A stretch of 64,000 nucleotides of DNA from Cupriavidus sp. WGlv3 (GCF_023952475.1 NZ_JALHRX010000003.1:372001-436000); one strand, 5' to 3'. Numbered from the stretch's first letter, positions 1 to 12,977 are shown. The notes: generated by a model not told the origin, from the sequence alone. A program made the numbers and translations.

Positions 1-858
1 GATCATCAGCAGCAGCAGCGCCACGCTGGGCTCGGTGATCACGGCCAGGAAGCGGTTGCGCCAGTCCGGCTCCAGCGTCACCGAAGGGGCGTCGCGCGTG
101 TGCAGCGTGCTGGCCTTGCCGCCGGCGGTGGTCAGCTTGCGCCCGTCGAGCTGGCGCAGCAGCCCGGGCAGGTCGGCCGCGACCACATCGATCACGCGCT
201 GCGCCAGCGCCTCGTCGGCCGACAGGCTGACCGATTCGCGCACCGCGCGCTCGGCCCATTCGGCGTTGCGCCCGCGCAGCTGCGCCAGACCGCGGATATA
301 GGCCGAGGCGTCATGCATCTGCTTGCGCGCCATGGTGTCGCCCGCCGCGGGTGCGCTGCCGGGGGCCGAGGCCGGGCTGGCACCGGGCAGCGACTCGGGC
401 TTCTGGGGCCCGCCGATTCCCACCTGCACCGGGGTCGCCGCGCCCAGGTTGGTGCCCGGTGCCATCGCCGCGATATGGCTGGCATAGAGGATATAGGTGC
501 CGGCGCTGGCCGCGCGCGCGCCGCCGGGAGAGACATAGCTGGCCACCGGCACCGGCGAGGCCAGGATCGCCTGGATGATGTCGCGCATCGACGCGTCCAG
601 CCCGCCGGGCGTGTCCATTTCCAGCACCACCAGCTGGGCGCCGGCTTCGCGGGCGCGCGTCATGCCGCGCAGGATAAAGCTGGCGCTGGCCGGGCTGACC
701 GCGCCTTTCAGCGGGATCACGTACACCGGCGCGGTGGCCGTGGCCGTGGCCGCCGGCGGGGCCGCGGCGCCGCTGCCGCCGAAGGCAAGCGCGCAGCATG
801 CCAGCGCCAGGCTGGACAGCAGCCGGAAGGCCCGCAGCAACGCGGTGGCAGGGTTCAT
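1..858 (-). CDS. NfeD-like membrane serine protease (partial, C-terminus outside window)
   Basis: Reading from ATG at 858 gives 286 codons with no stop before the left edge, so only the N-terminal part is present. A hydrophobic leader spans residues about 8-28. A ClpP-like protease domain follows, with EMDTPGGLD (80-88), the expected catalytic Ser118 in RAASAGTY, and the expected catalytic Lys179 in MARKQMHDASAYIRG. A first membrane segment begins near residue 270 (TEPSVALLLLMI). NfeD proteins of this type form a Ser-Lys protease at the membrane and usually work with a stomatin/SPFH partner, which would lie to the left of the window if present. Family assignment is firm; the physiological substrate is unknown. 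Confidence 0.9.
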   Translation of the reverse strand, partial: MNPATALLRAFRLLSSLALACCALAFGGSGAAAPPAATATATAPVYVIPLKGAVSPASASFILRGMTRAREAGAQLVVLEMDTPGGLDASMRDIIQAILASPVPVASYVSPGGARAASAGTYILYASHIAAMAPGTNLGAATPVQVGIGGPQKPESLPGASPASAPGSAPAAGDTMARKQMHDASAYIRGLAQLRGRNAEWAERAVRESVSLSADEALAQRVIDVVAADLPGLLRQLDGRKLTTAGGKASTLHTRDAPSVTLEPDWRNRFLAVITEPSVALLLLMI

Positions 859-951
859 GGCAGGAGCAGGGCAGGCAAGGTGCCGTGGTGACGCCACTTC
901 AAGTGTAGGCCACCGGGCACATCTTGCACGCGGCCCCGCAGGCCCGCGCGC

Positions 952-1851
952 TCAGGCCGCCGCGAGTTCAGGCCCGGCCGAGCCGGGCGGTGCGGGCGTG
1001 AGTTCGGGCAGGGCCTCGACCAGCGCATGCAGCGCGGCGCTGGCCATCGACGGCTGCCACGCCAGCAGCGTGCGCACCCGGCCTGCCGCGCCCAGGCTGT
1101 GCTGCTGGATGGCGGGCAGGTCGCGGTACAGGCCCAGCACGGAGCGCGGCACGATCGCCGCGCCAATGCCGGCCGCGACGCAGGCGACGATGGCATGGTA
1201 GGAGCTGAGCTGCAACACGCGCGGGGTCGGCGCGGGGCCGCTGCCGTACCAGGTCTCGAGCCGCGCGCGGTAGTTGCAGCCCGGCTCGAACGCCAGCAGC
1301 GTCGGCACCTCCAGGTCGGCCGCGCCGCGCACCGGGCGATGGTGCTCGCGCGTGATCACCACCAGCTCTTCCTCGAACACCGGCACCGCGCGCAGCGCCG
1401 GATCGGCCAGCGGCTCGGCGACGAAGGCGCAGTCGACCTCGAAGCGCGCCAGCGCGTCGAACGCCTGCCGCGTGGCCAGCGTCACCAGTTCCAGCTGTAC
1501 CTCGGGCCAGGCCTGGTGATACGCGGCCAGCACCCGGGGCAGGCGGCTCGCGGCGGTGCTTTCCATCGAGGCAATGCGCAGCCGGCCATGCGGCCGAGCC
1601 GGCAACACCGCGTGGCGCGCCTCTTCGGTCAGGGTCAGGATGCGGCAGGCGTAGTCGAACAGGGTCTGGCCCGACGGCGTCAGCACCATGCGGCGGCCGT
1701 CGCGCACGAACAGCTCGACGCCCAGCGACTGCTCCAGCTGGCGGATGCGGGTGGTGACATTGGACTGCACCCGGTGCAGCCGCTCGGCCGCGCGGGTGAC
1801 GCCGCCGGCCTCGACGACGGCGCGGAAGATCTCCAGCGCGGCAAGGTCCAT
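952..1851 (-). CDS. LysR family transcriptional regulator
   Basis: A 299-residue protein of normal LysR length. The N-terminal winged helix-turn-helix is plain (LEIFRAVVEAGGVTRAAERL, then a Gln/Ser-rich recognition helix and LGVELFVRDGRRMVLTPSG). A substrate-binding-protein-like effector domain follows from about residue 90. The ATG at 1851 is preceded by GGGGAG at a good distance. It is divergent from the MFS gene starting at 1982 across 130 bp, the usual arrangement for a LysR regulator and its target, so it probably controls that transporter and itself. The inducer cannot be read from the sequence. Confidence 0.92.
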   Translation of the reverse strand: MDLAALEIFRAVVEAGGVTRAAERLHRVQSNVTTRIRQLEQSLGVELFVRDGRRMVLTPSGQTLFDYACRILTLTEEARHAVLPARPHGRLRIASMESTAASRLPRVLAAYHQAWPEVQLELVTLATRQAFDALARFEVDCAFVAEPLADPALRAVPVFEEELVVITREHHRPVRGAADLEVPTLLAFEPGCNYRARLETWYGSGPAPTPRVLQLSSYHAIVACVAAGIGAAIVPRSVLGLYRDLPAIQQHSLGAAGRVRTLLAWQPSMASAALHALVEALPELTPAPPGSAGPELAAA

Positions 1852-1917
1852 GGCAGGGCTCCCCAGTTATCCATCAGATTTCAGTATGGTTGGCATCTCG
1901 AGAATTCATGTTTCAAG

Positions 1918-1938
1918 ATGCTTACGCCAGCGTAGCAT
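1918..1938. promoter_or_regulatory. Imperfect inverted repeat between LysR gene and MFS gene
   Basis: The 21-bp stretch pairs ATGCT with AGCAT and ACGC with GCGT, with one unpaired T. It lies in the 130-bp divergent region, 44 bp before the MFS start. It is a candidate LysR operator or a leader hairpin; no binding evidence is available. Confidence 0.35.
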
Positions 1939-1981
1939 ACAGAAATCGCAGCGCAACCGCTGCCACCACCGTCCATTGCTC

Positions 1982-3259
1982 ATGCCGATCCCCCGCCCCC
2001 TCGAGCCCGAACACCCCGCCGCGCGCGTGGAGGCCGCCGCGCCAGCGCGCGCAGCCGGCCCGTTCGCGGTGGCGCTGGCCGGGCTGGTGTCGCTGGCGGT
2101 GGCGATGGGCATCGGCCGCTTCGCCTTCACCCCGCTGTTGCCGATGATGTTGCACGACGGCACGGTCACGCTGGACCAGGGCGGCTGGCTGGCGACGGTG
2201 AACTACATCGGTTACTTCGTTGGCGCCGCGGTGTGCATGTTGATCCAGCCCGATGCGGTGCGCATGGTGCGCTGGGGCCTGGTGGCCACGGTGCTGCTGA
2301 CGCTGGGCATGGCCCTGCCGGGCGGCATGCCGGCGTGGTCGCTGTGGCGCGCCGCCGCGGGCGTGGCCAGCGCCCTGGCGATGGTCTACACCGCCGCCTG
2401 GTGCCTGCAGCGGCTGGCCGAACTGGGCAGGCCGGAGCTGGCCGGGCTGATCTTCTGCGGCCCGGGCCTGGGCATCGTGGTCACAGGGCTGGGCGTATCT
2501 GGCATGGTCGGTGCGGGCTGGCATGCGGACCATGGCTGGCTCGCCTTCACCGCGCTGGCGGTGGTGCTGGTGGCGGCGGTCTGGCGGATTTTCGTCGCGC
2601 CGGCAGCGGTGCCGTCTGCGAGGGCCGCCGAGACCGATACCGACATCGATACCGGCACCGCGCGGCTCGATGCCGAGGCCTGGATGCTGACGCTGGCCTA
2701 CGGCCTGGCCGGCTTTGGCTACATCATCACCGCGACCTTCCTGCCGGTGATCGCGCGCCAGGCGCTGCCGGGCACGGTGTGGGCCGACCTGTTCTGGCCG
2801 ATCTTTGGCGCGGGCGTGGCGGTGGGCGCGTTACTGGCCACGCGGGTCGGCATGGCGCACGACAACCGCAAGCTGCTGGCGCTGCTGTACGGCATGCAGG
2901 CGCTGGGCGTGGCGATCGCGGTGGTGCTGCCGAGCGTGGCCGGTTTTGCCCTCAGCAGCGTGCTGGCGGGCCTGCCGTTCACGGCGCTGGTGGCGTTCGC
3001 GATGCGCGAGGCGCGGCGGCTGTGGGGGCCGCAGGCACCGCGGCTGATGGGCCTGATGACCGCATCCTACGGACTCGGCCAGATCGCCGGCCCGCCGCTG
3101 GCGACGGCGCTGGTGGCGCGCAGCGGCGGCTTCGCCGGTTCGCTGGCGTGTGCCGCCGCGGCGCTGGCGCTGGGCGCGCTGGTGTTCCTGTGGATGCGCC
3201 GCGTGTGGCCGCTGCCGGCTGGCGAGACCACCCTGAGCCCTGGCGCCAAGGTGCGCTAA
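1982..3259 (+). CDS. YbfB/YjiJ-type MFS transporter
   Basis: A 425-residue major facilitator with about 12 hydrophobic segments. The first carries VAMGIGRFAFTPLLPMM, typical of the YbfB/YjiJ branch, followed by a small acidic loop (DTDIDTGT) between the two six-helix halves. The frame is open further upstream, but the stretch before 1982 lies in the regulatory gap and reads as non-coding, so the ATG giving MPIPRPLEPEH is preferred. It is divergent from the LysR gene ending the left flank. Members are usually drug or metabolite efflux carriers; the substrate is unknown. Confidence 0.87.
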   Translation: MPIPRPLEPEHPAARVEAAAPARAAGPFAVALAGLVSLAVAMGIGRFAFTPLLPMMLHDGTVTLDQGGWLATVNYIGYFVGAAVCMLIQPDAVRMVRWGLVATVLLTLGMALPGGMPAWSLWRAAAGVASALAMVYTAAWCLQRLAELGRPELAGLIFCGPGLGIVVTGLGVSGMVGAGWHADHGWLAFTALAVVLVAAVWRIFVAPAAVPSARAAETDTDIDTGTARLDAEAWMLTLAYGLAGFGYIITATFLPVIARQALPGTVWADLFWPIFGAGVAVGALLATRVGMAHDNRKLLALLYGMQALGVAIAVVLPSVAGFALSSVLAGLPFTALVAFAMREARRLWGPQAPRLMGLMTASYGLGQIAGPPLATALVARSGGFAGSLACAAAALALGALVFLWMRRVWPLPAGETTLSPGAKVR

Positions 3260-3391
3260 AGTATTGCCTTTGCTGTCCGGCGCGCCGCGCGAGGGGCTGC
3301 GGCCGGGTCTGCCGGCATCGCGGCCCGTGGCGCGGCACAGAAGGCCGGGCCGTACCCGGCACGCGAGGCCGGACGGCGCAGGAGCGACCCC

Positions 3392-4165
3392 ATGTCATTT
3401 GCCTTGCAGCCCGCGCGTGCCGCGGGCGCTTCCCATCCTGTCTCAGCCGAAGAGCAGCGCGTGCGCGTCGACCTGGCCGCGGCCTATCGCCTGGCCGCGC
3501 GCGAGGGCTGGGATGACCTGATCTATACGCATATCTCGGCCACGGTGCCGGGCGAGCCGGATCACTTCCTGATCAACCCCTTTGGCTTCGCCTTCGACGA
3601 GATCCGCGCCGGCGACCTGGTCAAGATCAACGGCCGCGGCGAAGTCGTCGGCGACACCGTGCATCCGGTCAACGTGACCGGCTTTGCGCTGCACGCCGCA
3701 GTGCATGCCGCGCGCGCCGACGCGATGTGCGTGATGCACCTGCATAACACCGCCGGCATCGCGGTGTCGGCGCAGGCGGCGGGGCTGCTGCCGCTGTCGC
3801 AGCATGCCATGCGTTTCCATGGCCGCATCGCCTACCACGACTACGAGGGCCTGGCCTTCACCCCGGCCGAGGGCGCGCGGCTGACCGCATCGCTGGGCCC
3901 GCATCCGGCCATGCTGTTGCGCAACCACGGCACGCTGACGGTGGGCCGCACCGTGGCCGAAGCCTATGTGCTGATGGCGACGCTGATCAAGGCCTGCGAA
4001 ATCCAGATTGCGGCGCAGGCGGGCGGCGCGCTGGTGCAGCCCGACGCCGCCGTGGCGGACAAGACCTCCGCGCAGCTCCATGACGATGGCGCGGTCGAGG
4101 GCGTGCTGGAATGGCCCGCGCTGCTGCGCAAACTGGATAGAATCGATCCTTCCTACCGGGACTGA
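3392..4165 (+). CDS. Class II aldolase/adducin family protein
   Basis: 257 residues, the normal length for a stand-alone class II aldolase domain. Zinc-ligand histidines are visible in CVMHLHNTAG and in LLRNHGTLTVG, and the N-terminal YTHISATVPGEPDHFLINP matches the family. AGGAG lies 7 bp before the ATG. Most members split or epimerise sugar phosphates, but many Burkholderiales paralogs of this type are uncharacterised. It starts a same-strand run with a tautomerase and a threonine aldolase, which hints at use of a small hydroxy-acid or amino-acid-derived carbonyl compound. That link is inference. Confidence 0.88.
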   Translation: MSFALQPARAAGASHPVSAEEQRVRVDLAAAYRLAAREGWDDLIYTHISATVPGEPDHFLINPFGFAFDEIRAGDLVKINGRGEVVGDTVHPVNVTGFALHAAVHAARADAMCVMHLHNTAGIAVSAQAAGLLPLSQHAMRFHGRIAYHDYEGLAFTPAEGARLTASLGPHPAMLLRNHGTLTVGRTVAEAYVLMATLIKACEIQIAAQAGGALVQPDAAVADKTSAQLHDDGAVEGVLEWPALLRKLDRIDPSYRD

Positions 4166-4220
4166 AGGGGAGAGATTCCCCGGTCCGGGCCACAACAATC
4201 ACCAAGCACAGGAGTCATGT

Positions 4221-4409
4221 ATGCCGACTTTCCACGTCGAAATGTTTGAAGGCCGCACCATCGAGCAGAAGCGCAAGTTTGTCGAGGCAGTGACCCGCGT
4301 CAGCTGCGAAACGCTGGGCTGCTCGCCGTCGGCGGTCGACATCATCATCACCGACATCAAGCGCGAGAACTGGTCCACCGGCGGCGAGCTGTGGGCCGAC
4401 AAGAAGTAA
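4221..4409 (+). CDS. 4-oxalocrotonate tautomerase family protein
   Basis: A 62-residue protein beginning MPTFHVEMFEGRTIEQKRKF. After removal of Met the catalytic Pro1 is exposed, the hallmark of the tautomerase superfamily, and the length matches the small hexameric enzymes. An ATG at 4217 lies in another frame; the one at 4221 keeps Pro at position 2 and follows AGGAG at 4210-4214. It sits 55 bp after the class II aldolase and 28 bp before the threonine aldolase, so the three are probably co-transcribed. The substrate (2-hydroxymuconate or another enol) is not determinable here. Confidence 0.88.
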   Translation: MPTFHVEMFEGRTIEQKRKFVEAVTRVSCETLGCSPSAVDIIITDIKRENWSTGGELWADKK

Positions 4410-4437
4410 GGCGCCAGGCCGCTCCACACTGAACACC

Positions 4438-5469
4438 ATGCAGCACTTCGCCTCCGACAACTACGCCGGCTTCTGCCCGGAATCGCTCAAGTATTTCCTG
4501 GAAGCCAACGGCAGCGGCCATGAGCAGGCCTATGGCGACGACAGCTGGACGCAGAAAGTCTGCGACCGGATCCGCGACCTGTTCCAGACCGATTGCGAAG
4601 TGTTCTTCGTGTTCAACGGCACCGCGGCCAACTCGCTGGCGCTGTCGGCGCTGTGCCAGTCGTACCACTCGGTGATCTGCCACGAGCTGGCGCATATCGA
4701 GACCGACGAATGCGGCGGGCCGGAATTCTTCTCCAACGGCTCCAAGCTGCTGACCGCGCCGGGCGAGCACGGCAAGCTCACTCCCGATGCGGTCGAGGCG
4801 CTGGTCACGCGCCGCGCCGACATCCATTACCCCAAGCCCAAGGTGGTGTCGCTGACGCAGTCGACCGAAGTCGGTACCGTCTACAGCGTCGAAGAGGTGC
4901 GCGCCATCGCCGCCATCGCCAAGCGCCGGCAGCTGCGCGTGCACATGGACGGCGCGCGCTTTGCCAACGCGGTGGCGTCGCTGGGCGTGCATCCTTCCGA
5001 AATCACCTGGCGCGCCGGCGTCGACGTGCTGTGCTTCGGCGGCACCAAGAACGGGCTGCCGGTGGGCGAGGCAGTGGTGTTCTTCGACCGCCGCCTGGCC
5101 GAGGACTTTGCCTACCGCGTCAAGCAGGCCGGGCAACTGGCGTCGAAGATGCGCTTTATCTCGGCGCCGTGGCTGGGCCTGCTCGAGAACGACGTGTGGC
5201 TTGCCAACGCGCGCCATGCGAATGCGATGGCGCAACTGCTGCAGCAGCGCATCCGCGAGATCCCGGGCGTGCGCATCATGTTCCCGACCCAATCCAATGC
5301 GGTCTTCGCCGAGCTGCCGCTGCCGGCGATCGAGGCGCTGCGCGCCAAGGGCTGGCGCTTCTACACCTTTATCGGCGCGGGCGGCTGCCGTTTCATGTGC
5401 GCCTGGGACTTGCAGCCGCAGACCGTGGAGGCGCTGGTCGCCGACATGCGCGCTGCATGTGGCGCATAG
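4438..5469 (+). CDS. Low-specificity L-threonine aldolase family (PLP)
   Basis: 343 residues, fold type I PLP enzyme of the beta-eliminating/threonine aldolase group. Visible are the substrate loop FASDNYAGFCPESL at the N-terminus, the PLP-stacking VFNGTAANSLAL, HMDGARFANA, and the Schiff-base lysine in CFGGTKNGLPVGEA. The family cleaves L-threonine or L-allo-threonine to glycine and acetaldehyde, and related beta-hydroxy amino acids. It lies 28 bp downstream of the tautomerase gene. Whether threonine or another beta-hydroxy amino acid is the true substrate is open. Confidence 0.88.
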   Translation: MQHFASDNYAGFCPESLKYFLEANGSGHEQAYGDDSWTQKVCDRIRDLFQTDCEVFFVFNGTAANSLALSALCQSYHSVICHELAHIETDECGGPEFFSNGSKLLTAPGEHGKLTPDAVEALVTRRADIHYPKPKVVSLTQSTEVGTVYSVEEVRAIAAIAKRRQLRVHMDGARFANAVASLGVHPSEITWRAGVDVLCFGGTKNGLPVGEAVVFFDRRLAEDFAYRVKQAGQLASKMRFISAPWLGLLENDVWLANARHANAMAQLLQQRIREIPGVRIMFPTQSNAVFAELPLPAIEALRAKGWRFYTFIGAGGCRFMCAWDLQPQTVEALVADMRAACGA

Positions 5470-5524
5470 CGGGCCAGATCCCGCCATACTCATACTGATA
5501 ACGACGAGACTTCAGGAGCCCCCC

Positions 5525-6109
5525 ATGTCATACCGATTCTGCCCGCAGTGCGGCGCGCCGCTCGAGGTGCTGCCGCTGTCCGGGCGCGAACGCCACGCCT
5601 GCGTGCAGCAGGACTGCGGCTTCGTGCACTGGAACAATCCGCTGCCGGTGCTGGCGGCGGTGGTGGAGTACCAGGACAAGCTGCTGCTGGCGCGCAACGC
5701 CGCGTGGCCGGAGAAGATGTTTGCGCTGGTGACCGGCTTCCTGGAGCGCGACGAGCCGCCCGAGCTGGGCGTGGCGCGCGAACTGAAGGAAGAGACCAAC
5801 CTCGATACCGAGTCGGTCGCGCTGATCGGTGTCTACGAGTTCATGCGCAAGAACGAGCTGATCATTGCCTATCACGTCAAGGCGACGGGTACCGTCGAAT
5901 TGTCCGACGAACTGGCCGAGTACAAGCTGGTGGCGCCCGAGGACGTGCGCGTGTGGTCGGCCGGAACCGGCTTCGCGGTGGCCGACTGGCTTGCCGCCAG
6001 GGGCTACCCGGTGCGCTTCTTCGACCGCCAGAGCGGCGCCGACATTCCGGACCCGCGCCGCCCCCACGACTTCAGCCAGGTCGGGGCTTCGCTACAATAC
6101 CGCTGGTAA
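5525..6109 (+). CDS. NUDIX hydrolase with N-terminal zinc ribbon
   Basis: 194 residues. An N-terminal ribbon (CPQCG ... CVQQDCG) is followed by a complete Nudix box from GFLERDE through ELKEETNL, with the REXXEE core as RELKEET. Such proteins hydrolyse nucleoside diphosphates linked to another group; the zinc-ribbon subfamily includes NADH pyrophosphatase relatives and ADP-ribose pyrophosphatases. The start at 5525 (MSYRFCPQCG) follows AGGAG and lies 55 bp after the aldolase stop; longer in-frame reading upstream overlaps the aldolase and is not credible. Exact substrate unknown. Confidence 0.9.
   Translation: MSYRFCPQCGAPLEVLPLSGRERHACVQQDCGFVHWNNPLPVLAAVVEYQDKLLLARNAAWPEKMFALVTGFLERDEPPELGVARELKEETNLDTESVALIGVYEFMRKNELIIAYHVKATGTVELSDELAEYKLVAPEDVRVWSAGTGFAVADWLAARGYPVRFFDRQSGADIPDPRRPHDFSQVGASLQYRW
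6071..6098 (+). promoter_or_regulatory. Candidate sigma-70 promoter for tusA inside NUDIX 3' end
   Basis: TACAAT at 6093-6098 makes a good -10, with TTCAGC at 6071-6076 as a weak -35 at 16-bp spacing. It lies within the last codons of the NUDIX gene, 63 bp before the tusA ATG. Confidence 0.45.
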
Positions 6110-6160
6110 GGCCGGTTTTTCAGCCGGCCTCCAGCCCCCAAGCATCAGAGGAAGAGACGA

Positions 6161-6388
6161 ATGGAGTTCCAGAAAGAAGTGGACGCGCGCGGCCTGAACT
6201 GCCCGCTGCCGATCCTGCGCACCAAGAAGGCCCTGGCCGACATGGCCAGCGGCGACGTGCTCAAGGTGCTGGCCACCGATCCCGGTGCCACGCGCGATTT
6301 CCAGGCCTTTGCCAAGCAGACCGGCAACGAGCTGCTGTCGCACTCGGAAGTGGACAAGGTGTTCGTGTTCTACATGCGCCGGCGGTGA
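6161..6388 (+). CDS. tusA: Sulfurtransferase TusA family protein
   Basis: 75 residues with the signature DARGLNCPLPILRTKKAL; the cysteine of the CPxP motif carries the persulfide. TusA proteins relay sulfur in the cytoplasm, for example to tRNA 2-thiouridine or molybdenum-cofactor synthesis. The ATG at 6161 has AGAGGAAGAG just upstream. A strong hairpin terminator follows 38 bp after the stop, shared with convergent galU. Family identity is secure; which sulfur pathway it serves here is not shown. Confidence 0.93.
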   Translation: MEFQKEVDARGLNCPLPILRTKKALADMASGDVLKVLATDPGATRDFQAFAKQTGNELLSHSEVDKVFVFYMRRR

Positions 6389-6426
6389 TGGCTTGCGCGC
6401 GCACACGCCGGGGTGCGCCAACAAGG

Positions 6427-6452
6427 AAAAAGCCGCTCGAAAGCGGCTTTTT
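6427..6452. terminator. Bidirectional Rho-independent terminator
   Basis: An 11-bp perfect stem (AAAAAGCCGCT pairing with AGCGGCTTTTT) around a CGAA tetraloop. It has A and T runs on both sides, so it can end transcription of tusA from the left and galU from the right. Confidence 0.93.
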
Positions 6453-6474
6453 CTTCGTGTCCGCGACGGCGAGC

Positions 6475-7365
<891 letters not shown>

Positions 7366-7504
7366 ATCAGGTGTACCTCTCAGATTCCAGTCCATAACCC
7401 TGCCAGCCAGCGTGGGCGCCGTCTGTCCGGTTCTGTCCGACGATGCCGCACAGAACCCCCGGCTGGCAGGGGCGTGATGCAGGCCGCCCGGCTGACCCCT
7501 CGGG

Positions 7505-10372
7505 TCAGGCCGGCAGCCGCTGCAGCTGGCCCTGCAGCTTGGCCAGCGTCTGCTCGAAATCGGACAGGCGCTGCGTCTCTTGCGCCACCACCGCGGGCGG
7601 TGCCTTGGCGACAAAGCTCTCGTTCGAGAGCTTGGCGCGGCACTTGCCGATTTCGCCACCGATGCGTTCGACTTCCTTCGACAGGCGCGCGCGCTCGGCG
7701 GCGACATCGATCTCGATCTTCAGCAGCAGGTGGTTGCCCCCGGCAATGGCGACCGGCGCACCGGCACCTTCGGCCTGCAGGGCAGCTTCATCTTCGAAGA
7801 CGCGCACCTCGGAAAGTTTCGCCAGTGCCTGGATATGCGCACTCGCCGCCTTCAGGAAGGCGCTGTCGCCCTCCGCATAGAGCGGGATGCGCTGGGCCGG
7901 CGAGATGTTCATTTCGCCACGCAGGTTCCGGCAGGCGTCGATCACTTCCTTCAGGCGCGCGACCCACTGCTCGGCATTCTCGTCGATCTTGGCCACCGCG
8001 GGCAGCGGATATGGCTGGGTTGCGATCGTTTCCGCACCATCGCCCTTGGCGCGGCCGGCCAGCGGCGCCACCTTCTGCCACAGTTCCTCGGTGATGAACG
8101 GGATCACCGGATGCGCCAGGCGCAGCACGGTCTCGAGTACGCGCAGCAGGGTGCGGCGGGTGGCGCGCTGCTGGGCCTCCGTGCCGTTCTGGATCTGCAC
8201 CTTGGCCAGTTCCAGGTACCAGTCGCAGTACTCGTCCCAGACGAACTTGTAGATGGCGTTGGCGATATTGTCGAAGCGGTATTCGGCAAAGCCCTTTTCG
8301 ACCTCGGCCTCCACACGCTGCAGCAGCGACACGATCCAGCGGTCCGCCTGCGAGAAATCGAGGTAGCCGTCCGGGCCGCAGTCCTGGTTGCACGGGCCCA
8401 TGCCGCAGTCATGGCCCTCGGTGTTCATCAGCACGAAGCGGGTGGCGTTCCACAGCTTGTTGCAGAAGTTGCGGTAGCCCTCGCAGCGGCCGGTATCGAA
8501 GTTGATGTTGCGGCCGAGCGTGGCCAGCGACGCAAAGGTGAAGCGCAGCGCGTCGGCGCCGAACGCCGGAATGCCCTCGGGGAATTCCTTCTTCGTCTTC
8601 TTCTCGATCTTGGGCGCGTCCTTGGGCCGGCGCAGGCCGGTGGTGCGCTTCTTCAGCAGCGTGTCGAGGTCGATGCCGTCGATCAGGTCGACCGGGTCGA
8701 GCGTGTTGCCCTCGGACTTGCTCATCTTCTTGCCTTCCGAATCGCGCACCAGGCCGTGCACGTAGACGGTGTGGAAGGGCACCTTGCCGGTGAAGTGCTT
8801 GGTCATCATGACCATGCGCGCCACCCAGAAGAAGATGATGTCGTAGCCGGTCACCAGCACCGACGACGGCAGGAAGTGCTTCAGCTCCGGCGTTTCCGCG
8901 GGCCAGCCCAGCGAGGAGAACGGCACCAGCGCCGACGAGAACCAGGTGTCGAGCACGTCTTCCTCGCGGCGCAGCGTGCCGGTGCTGCCGGCGGCCTTTG
9001 CCTTGGCAAGCGCTTCCTCTTCGGTGCGGCCGACGAAGCAGTTGCCGGCATCGTCGTACCACGCCGGGATCTGGTGGCCCCACCACAGCTGGCGCGAGAT
9101 GCACCAGTCCTGGATATTGCCCAGCCACTGGTTGTAGGTGCTGATCCAGTTTTCCGGCACCAGCTTGATCTCGCCGCTCTGCACCGCCTCGAGCGCGACT
9201 TCGGCGATCGAGCGGCCGGGGTAGAAAGTGCCTTCCGGCGCCGGCTTGCTCATGGCGACGAACCACTGGTCGGTCAGCATCGGCTCGATCGCGCTGCCGG
9301 TGCGCTCGCTGCGCGGGGTCATCAGCCTGTGCTTCTTGACGTCTTCCAGCAGGCCCTGCTTGTCGAGGTCGTCGACGATGGCCTTGCGCGCGTCGAAGCG
9401 GTCCAGGCCCGCGTAGGCGGCGGGGGCGTCGGCAACGATCTTCGCGTCCAGCGTCAGGATCGACAGCTGCGGCAGGTTGTGGCGCAGGCCCACCGCATAG
9501 TCGTTGAAGTCGTGGCCCGGCGTGACCTTGACCACGCCGGTGCCGAACTCGCGGTCGACGTATTCGTCGGCGATCACCGGGATCTGGCGGCCGGTCAGCG
9601 GCAGGTGCACCGACTTGCCGATCAGGTGCGCGTAGCGCTCGTCTTCCGGATGCACCATCACGGCGACGTCGCCGAGCATGGTTTCGGGACGGGTGGTGGC
9701 CACGGTCAGGTGGCTCAGGCCGCCGCGGGCGTCAGCCTCGACCAGCGGATAGCGGATATGCCACAGCGAGCCTTCTTCCTCGACGCTGTCGACTTCCAGG
9801 TCCGACACCGCGGTGCCCAGCACCGGGTCCCAGTTGACCAGGCGCTTGCCGCGGTAGATCAGGCCCTGCTCGTACAGCCGCACGAAGACTTCGGTGACCG
9901 CCGTCGACATCTCCGGCGACATCGTGAAGTACTCGCGGCTCCAGTCGATCGACGCGCCCATGCGCCGCACCTGGCGGGTGATGGTCGAGCCCGACTCTTC
10001 CTTCCAGGCCCACACCTTCTCGGTGAACTTCTCGCGGCCGAGGTCATGGCGCGACACGCCCTGGCCCTCGAGCTGGCGCTCCACCACGATCTGGGTGGCG
10101 ATGCCGGCGTGGTCGGTGCCCGGCACCCACAGCGTATTGGCGCCCAGCATGCGCGCATGGCGTGCCAGGCCATCCATGATGGTCTGGTTGAACGCGTGGC
10201 CCATGTGCAGCGTGCCGGTCACATTGGGCGGCGGCAGCTGGATCGCGAAGTCCGGGCGGGCGGGGTCGAAGGTGGGCTTGGCGATGCCGCGCTTCTCCCA
10301 CTCGGGGCCCCATTTCGCCTCGATGGCGGCGGGTTCGAAGCTCTTGGCAAGCGATTGGTCTTGGGCGGTCAT
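7505..10372 (-). CDS. valS: Valine--tRNA ligase
   Basis: 955 residues, normal for a class I valyl-tRNA synthetase. Seen are the HIGH-type motif in [17 protein letters not shown] near residue 50, the editing domain, the KMSKS loop in [16 protein letters not shown], the anticodon-binding domain, and a C-terminal coiled-coil arm rich in Glu/Arg/Leu ([20 protein letters not shown]) that contacts tRNA. It charges tRNA-Val and edits mischarged Thr. A TATAAT on the minus strand at 10479-10484 suggests a leader of about 100 nt. Confidence 0.97.
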   Translation of the reverse strand: MTAQDQSLAKSFEPAAIEAKWGPEWEKRGIAKPTFDPARPDFAIQLPPPNVTGTLHMGHAFNQTIMDGLARHARMLGANTLWVPGTDHAGIATQIVVERQLEGQGVSRHDLGREKFTEKVWAWKEESGSTITRQVRRMGASIDWSREYFTMSPEMSTAVTEVFVRLYEQGLIYRGKRLVNWDPVLGTAVSDLEVDSVEEEGSLWHIRYPLVEADARGGLSHLTVATTRPETMLGDVAVMVHPEDERYAHLIGKSVHLPLTGRQIPVIADEYVDREFGTGVVKVTPGHDFNDYAVGLRHNLPQLSILTLDAKIVADAPAAYAGLDRFDARKAIVDDLDKQGLLEDVKKHRLMTPRSERTGSAIEPMLTDQWFVAMSKPAPEGTFYPGRSIAEVALEAVQSGEIKLVPENWISTYNQWLGNIQDWCISRQLWWGHQIPAWYDDAGNCFVGRTEEEALAKAKAAGSTGTLRREEDVLDTWFSSALVPFSSLGWPAETPELKHFLPSSVLVTGYDIIFFWVARMVMMTKHFTGKVPFHTVYVHGLVRDSEGKKMSKSEGNTLDPVDLIDGIDLDTLLKKRTTGLRRPKDAPKIEKKTKKEFPEGIPAFGADALRFTFASLATLGRNINFDTGRCEGYRNFCNKLWNATRFVLMNTEGHDCGMGPCNQDCGPDGYLDFSQADRWIVSLLQRVEAEVEKGFAEYRFDNIANAIYKFVWDEYCDWYLELAKVQIQNGTEAQQRATRRTLLRVLETVLRLAHPVIPFITEELWQKVAPLAGRAKGDGAETIATQPYPLPAVAKIDENAEQWVARLKEVIDACRNLRGEMNISPAQRIPLYAEGDSAFLKAASAHIQALAKLSEVRVFEDEAALQAEGAGAPVAIAGGNHLLLKIEIDVAAERARLSKEVERIGGEIGKCRAKLSNESFVAKAPPAVVAQETQRLSDFEQTLAKLQGQLQRLPA

Positions 10373-10478
10373 GCTGGGATGTCGAGGTTGGCGTCTGGGT
10401 GCGTGGCAGGTGCGTTGCCCTGCGCCTGGCGGTCGCTGGCGGCCTGCGGGGGCCGGCCTGGCGCCAGTGAAACCACAA

Positions 10479-10484
10479 ATTATA
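10479..10484 (-). promoter_or_regulatory. Candidate -10 element for valS
   Basis: A consensus TATAAT reads on the minus strand 107 bp before the valS ATG, in the 256-bp divergent gap with the helicase gene. No good -35 is apparent at 17 bp. Confidence 0.4.
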
Positions 10485-10595
10485 CGGGGGCGGGCCGCCG
10501 GTGCCTATTTCGGTGCCCGGAGGCGGCCGGCCCGCAGACCGTGCGCGCGCCATCGTCGGCGGGCCGGATGTGATTTATGGAACAGGGCCCGCCGG

Positions 10596-10601
10596 TATAA
10601 T
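10596..10601 (+). promoter_or_regulatory. Candidate -10 element for the UvrD-type helicase gene
   Basis: A consensus TATAAT on the plus strand, 27 bp before the helicase ATG at 10629. The -35 region is weak (TTTATG, about 16 bp upstream). Confidence 0.45.
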
Positions 10602-10628
10602 TGCTGGCGATTCCACTAGGCCTTTCCG

Positions 10629-12977
<2,349 letters not shown>

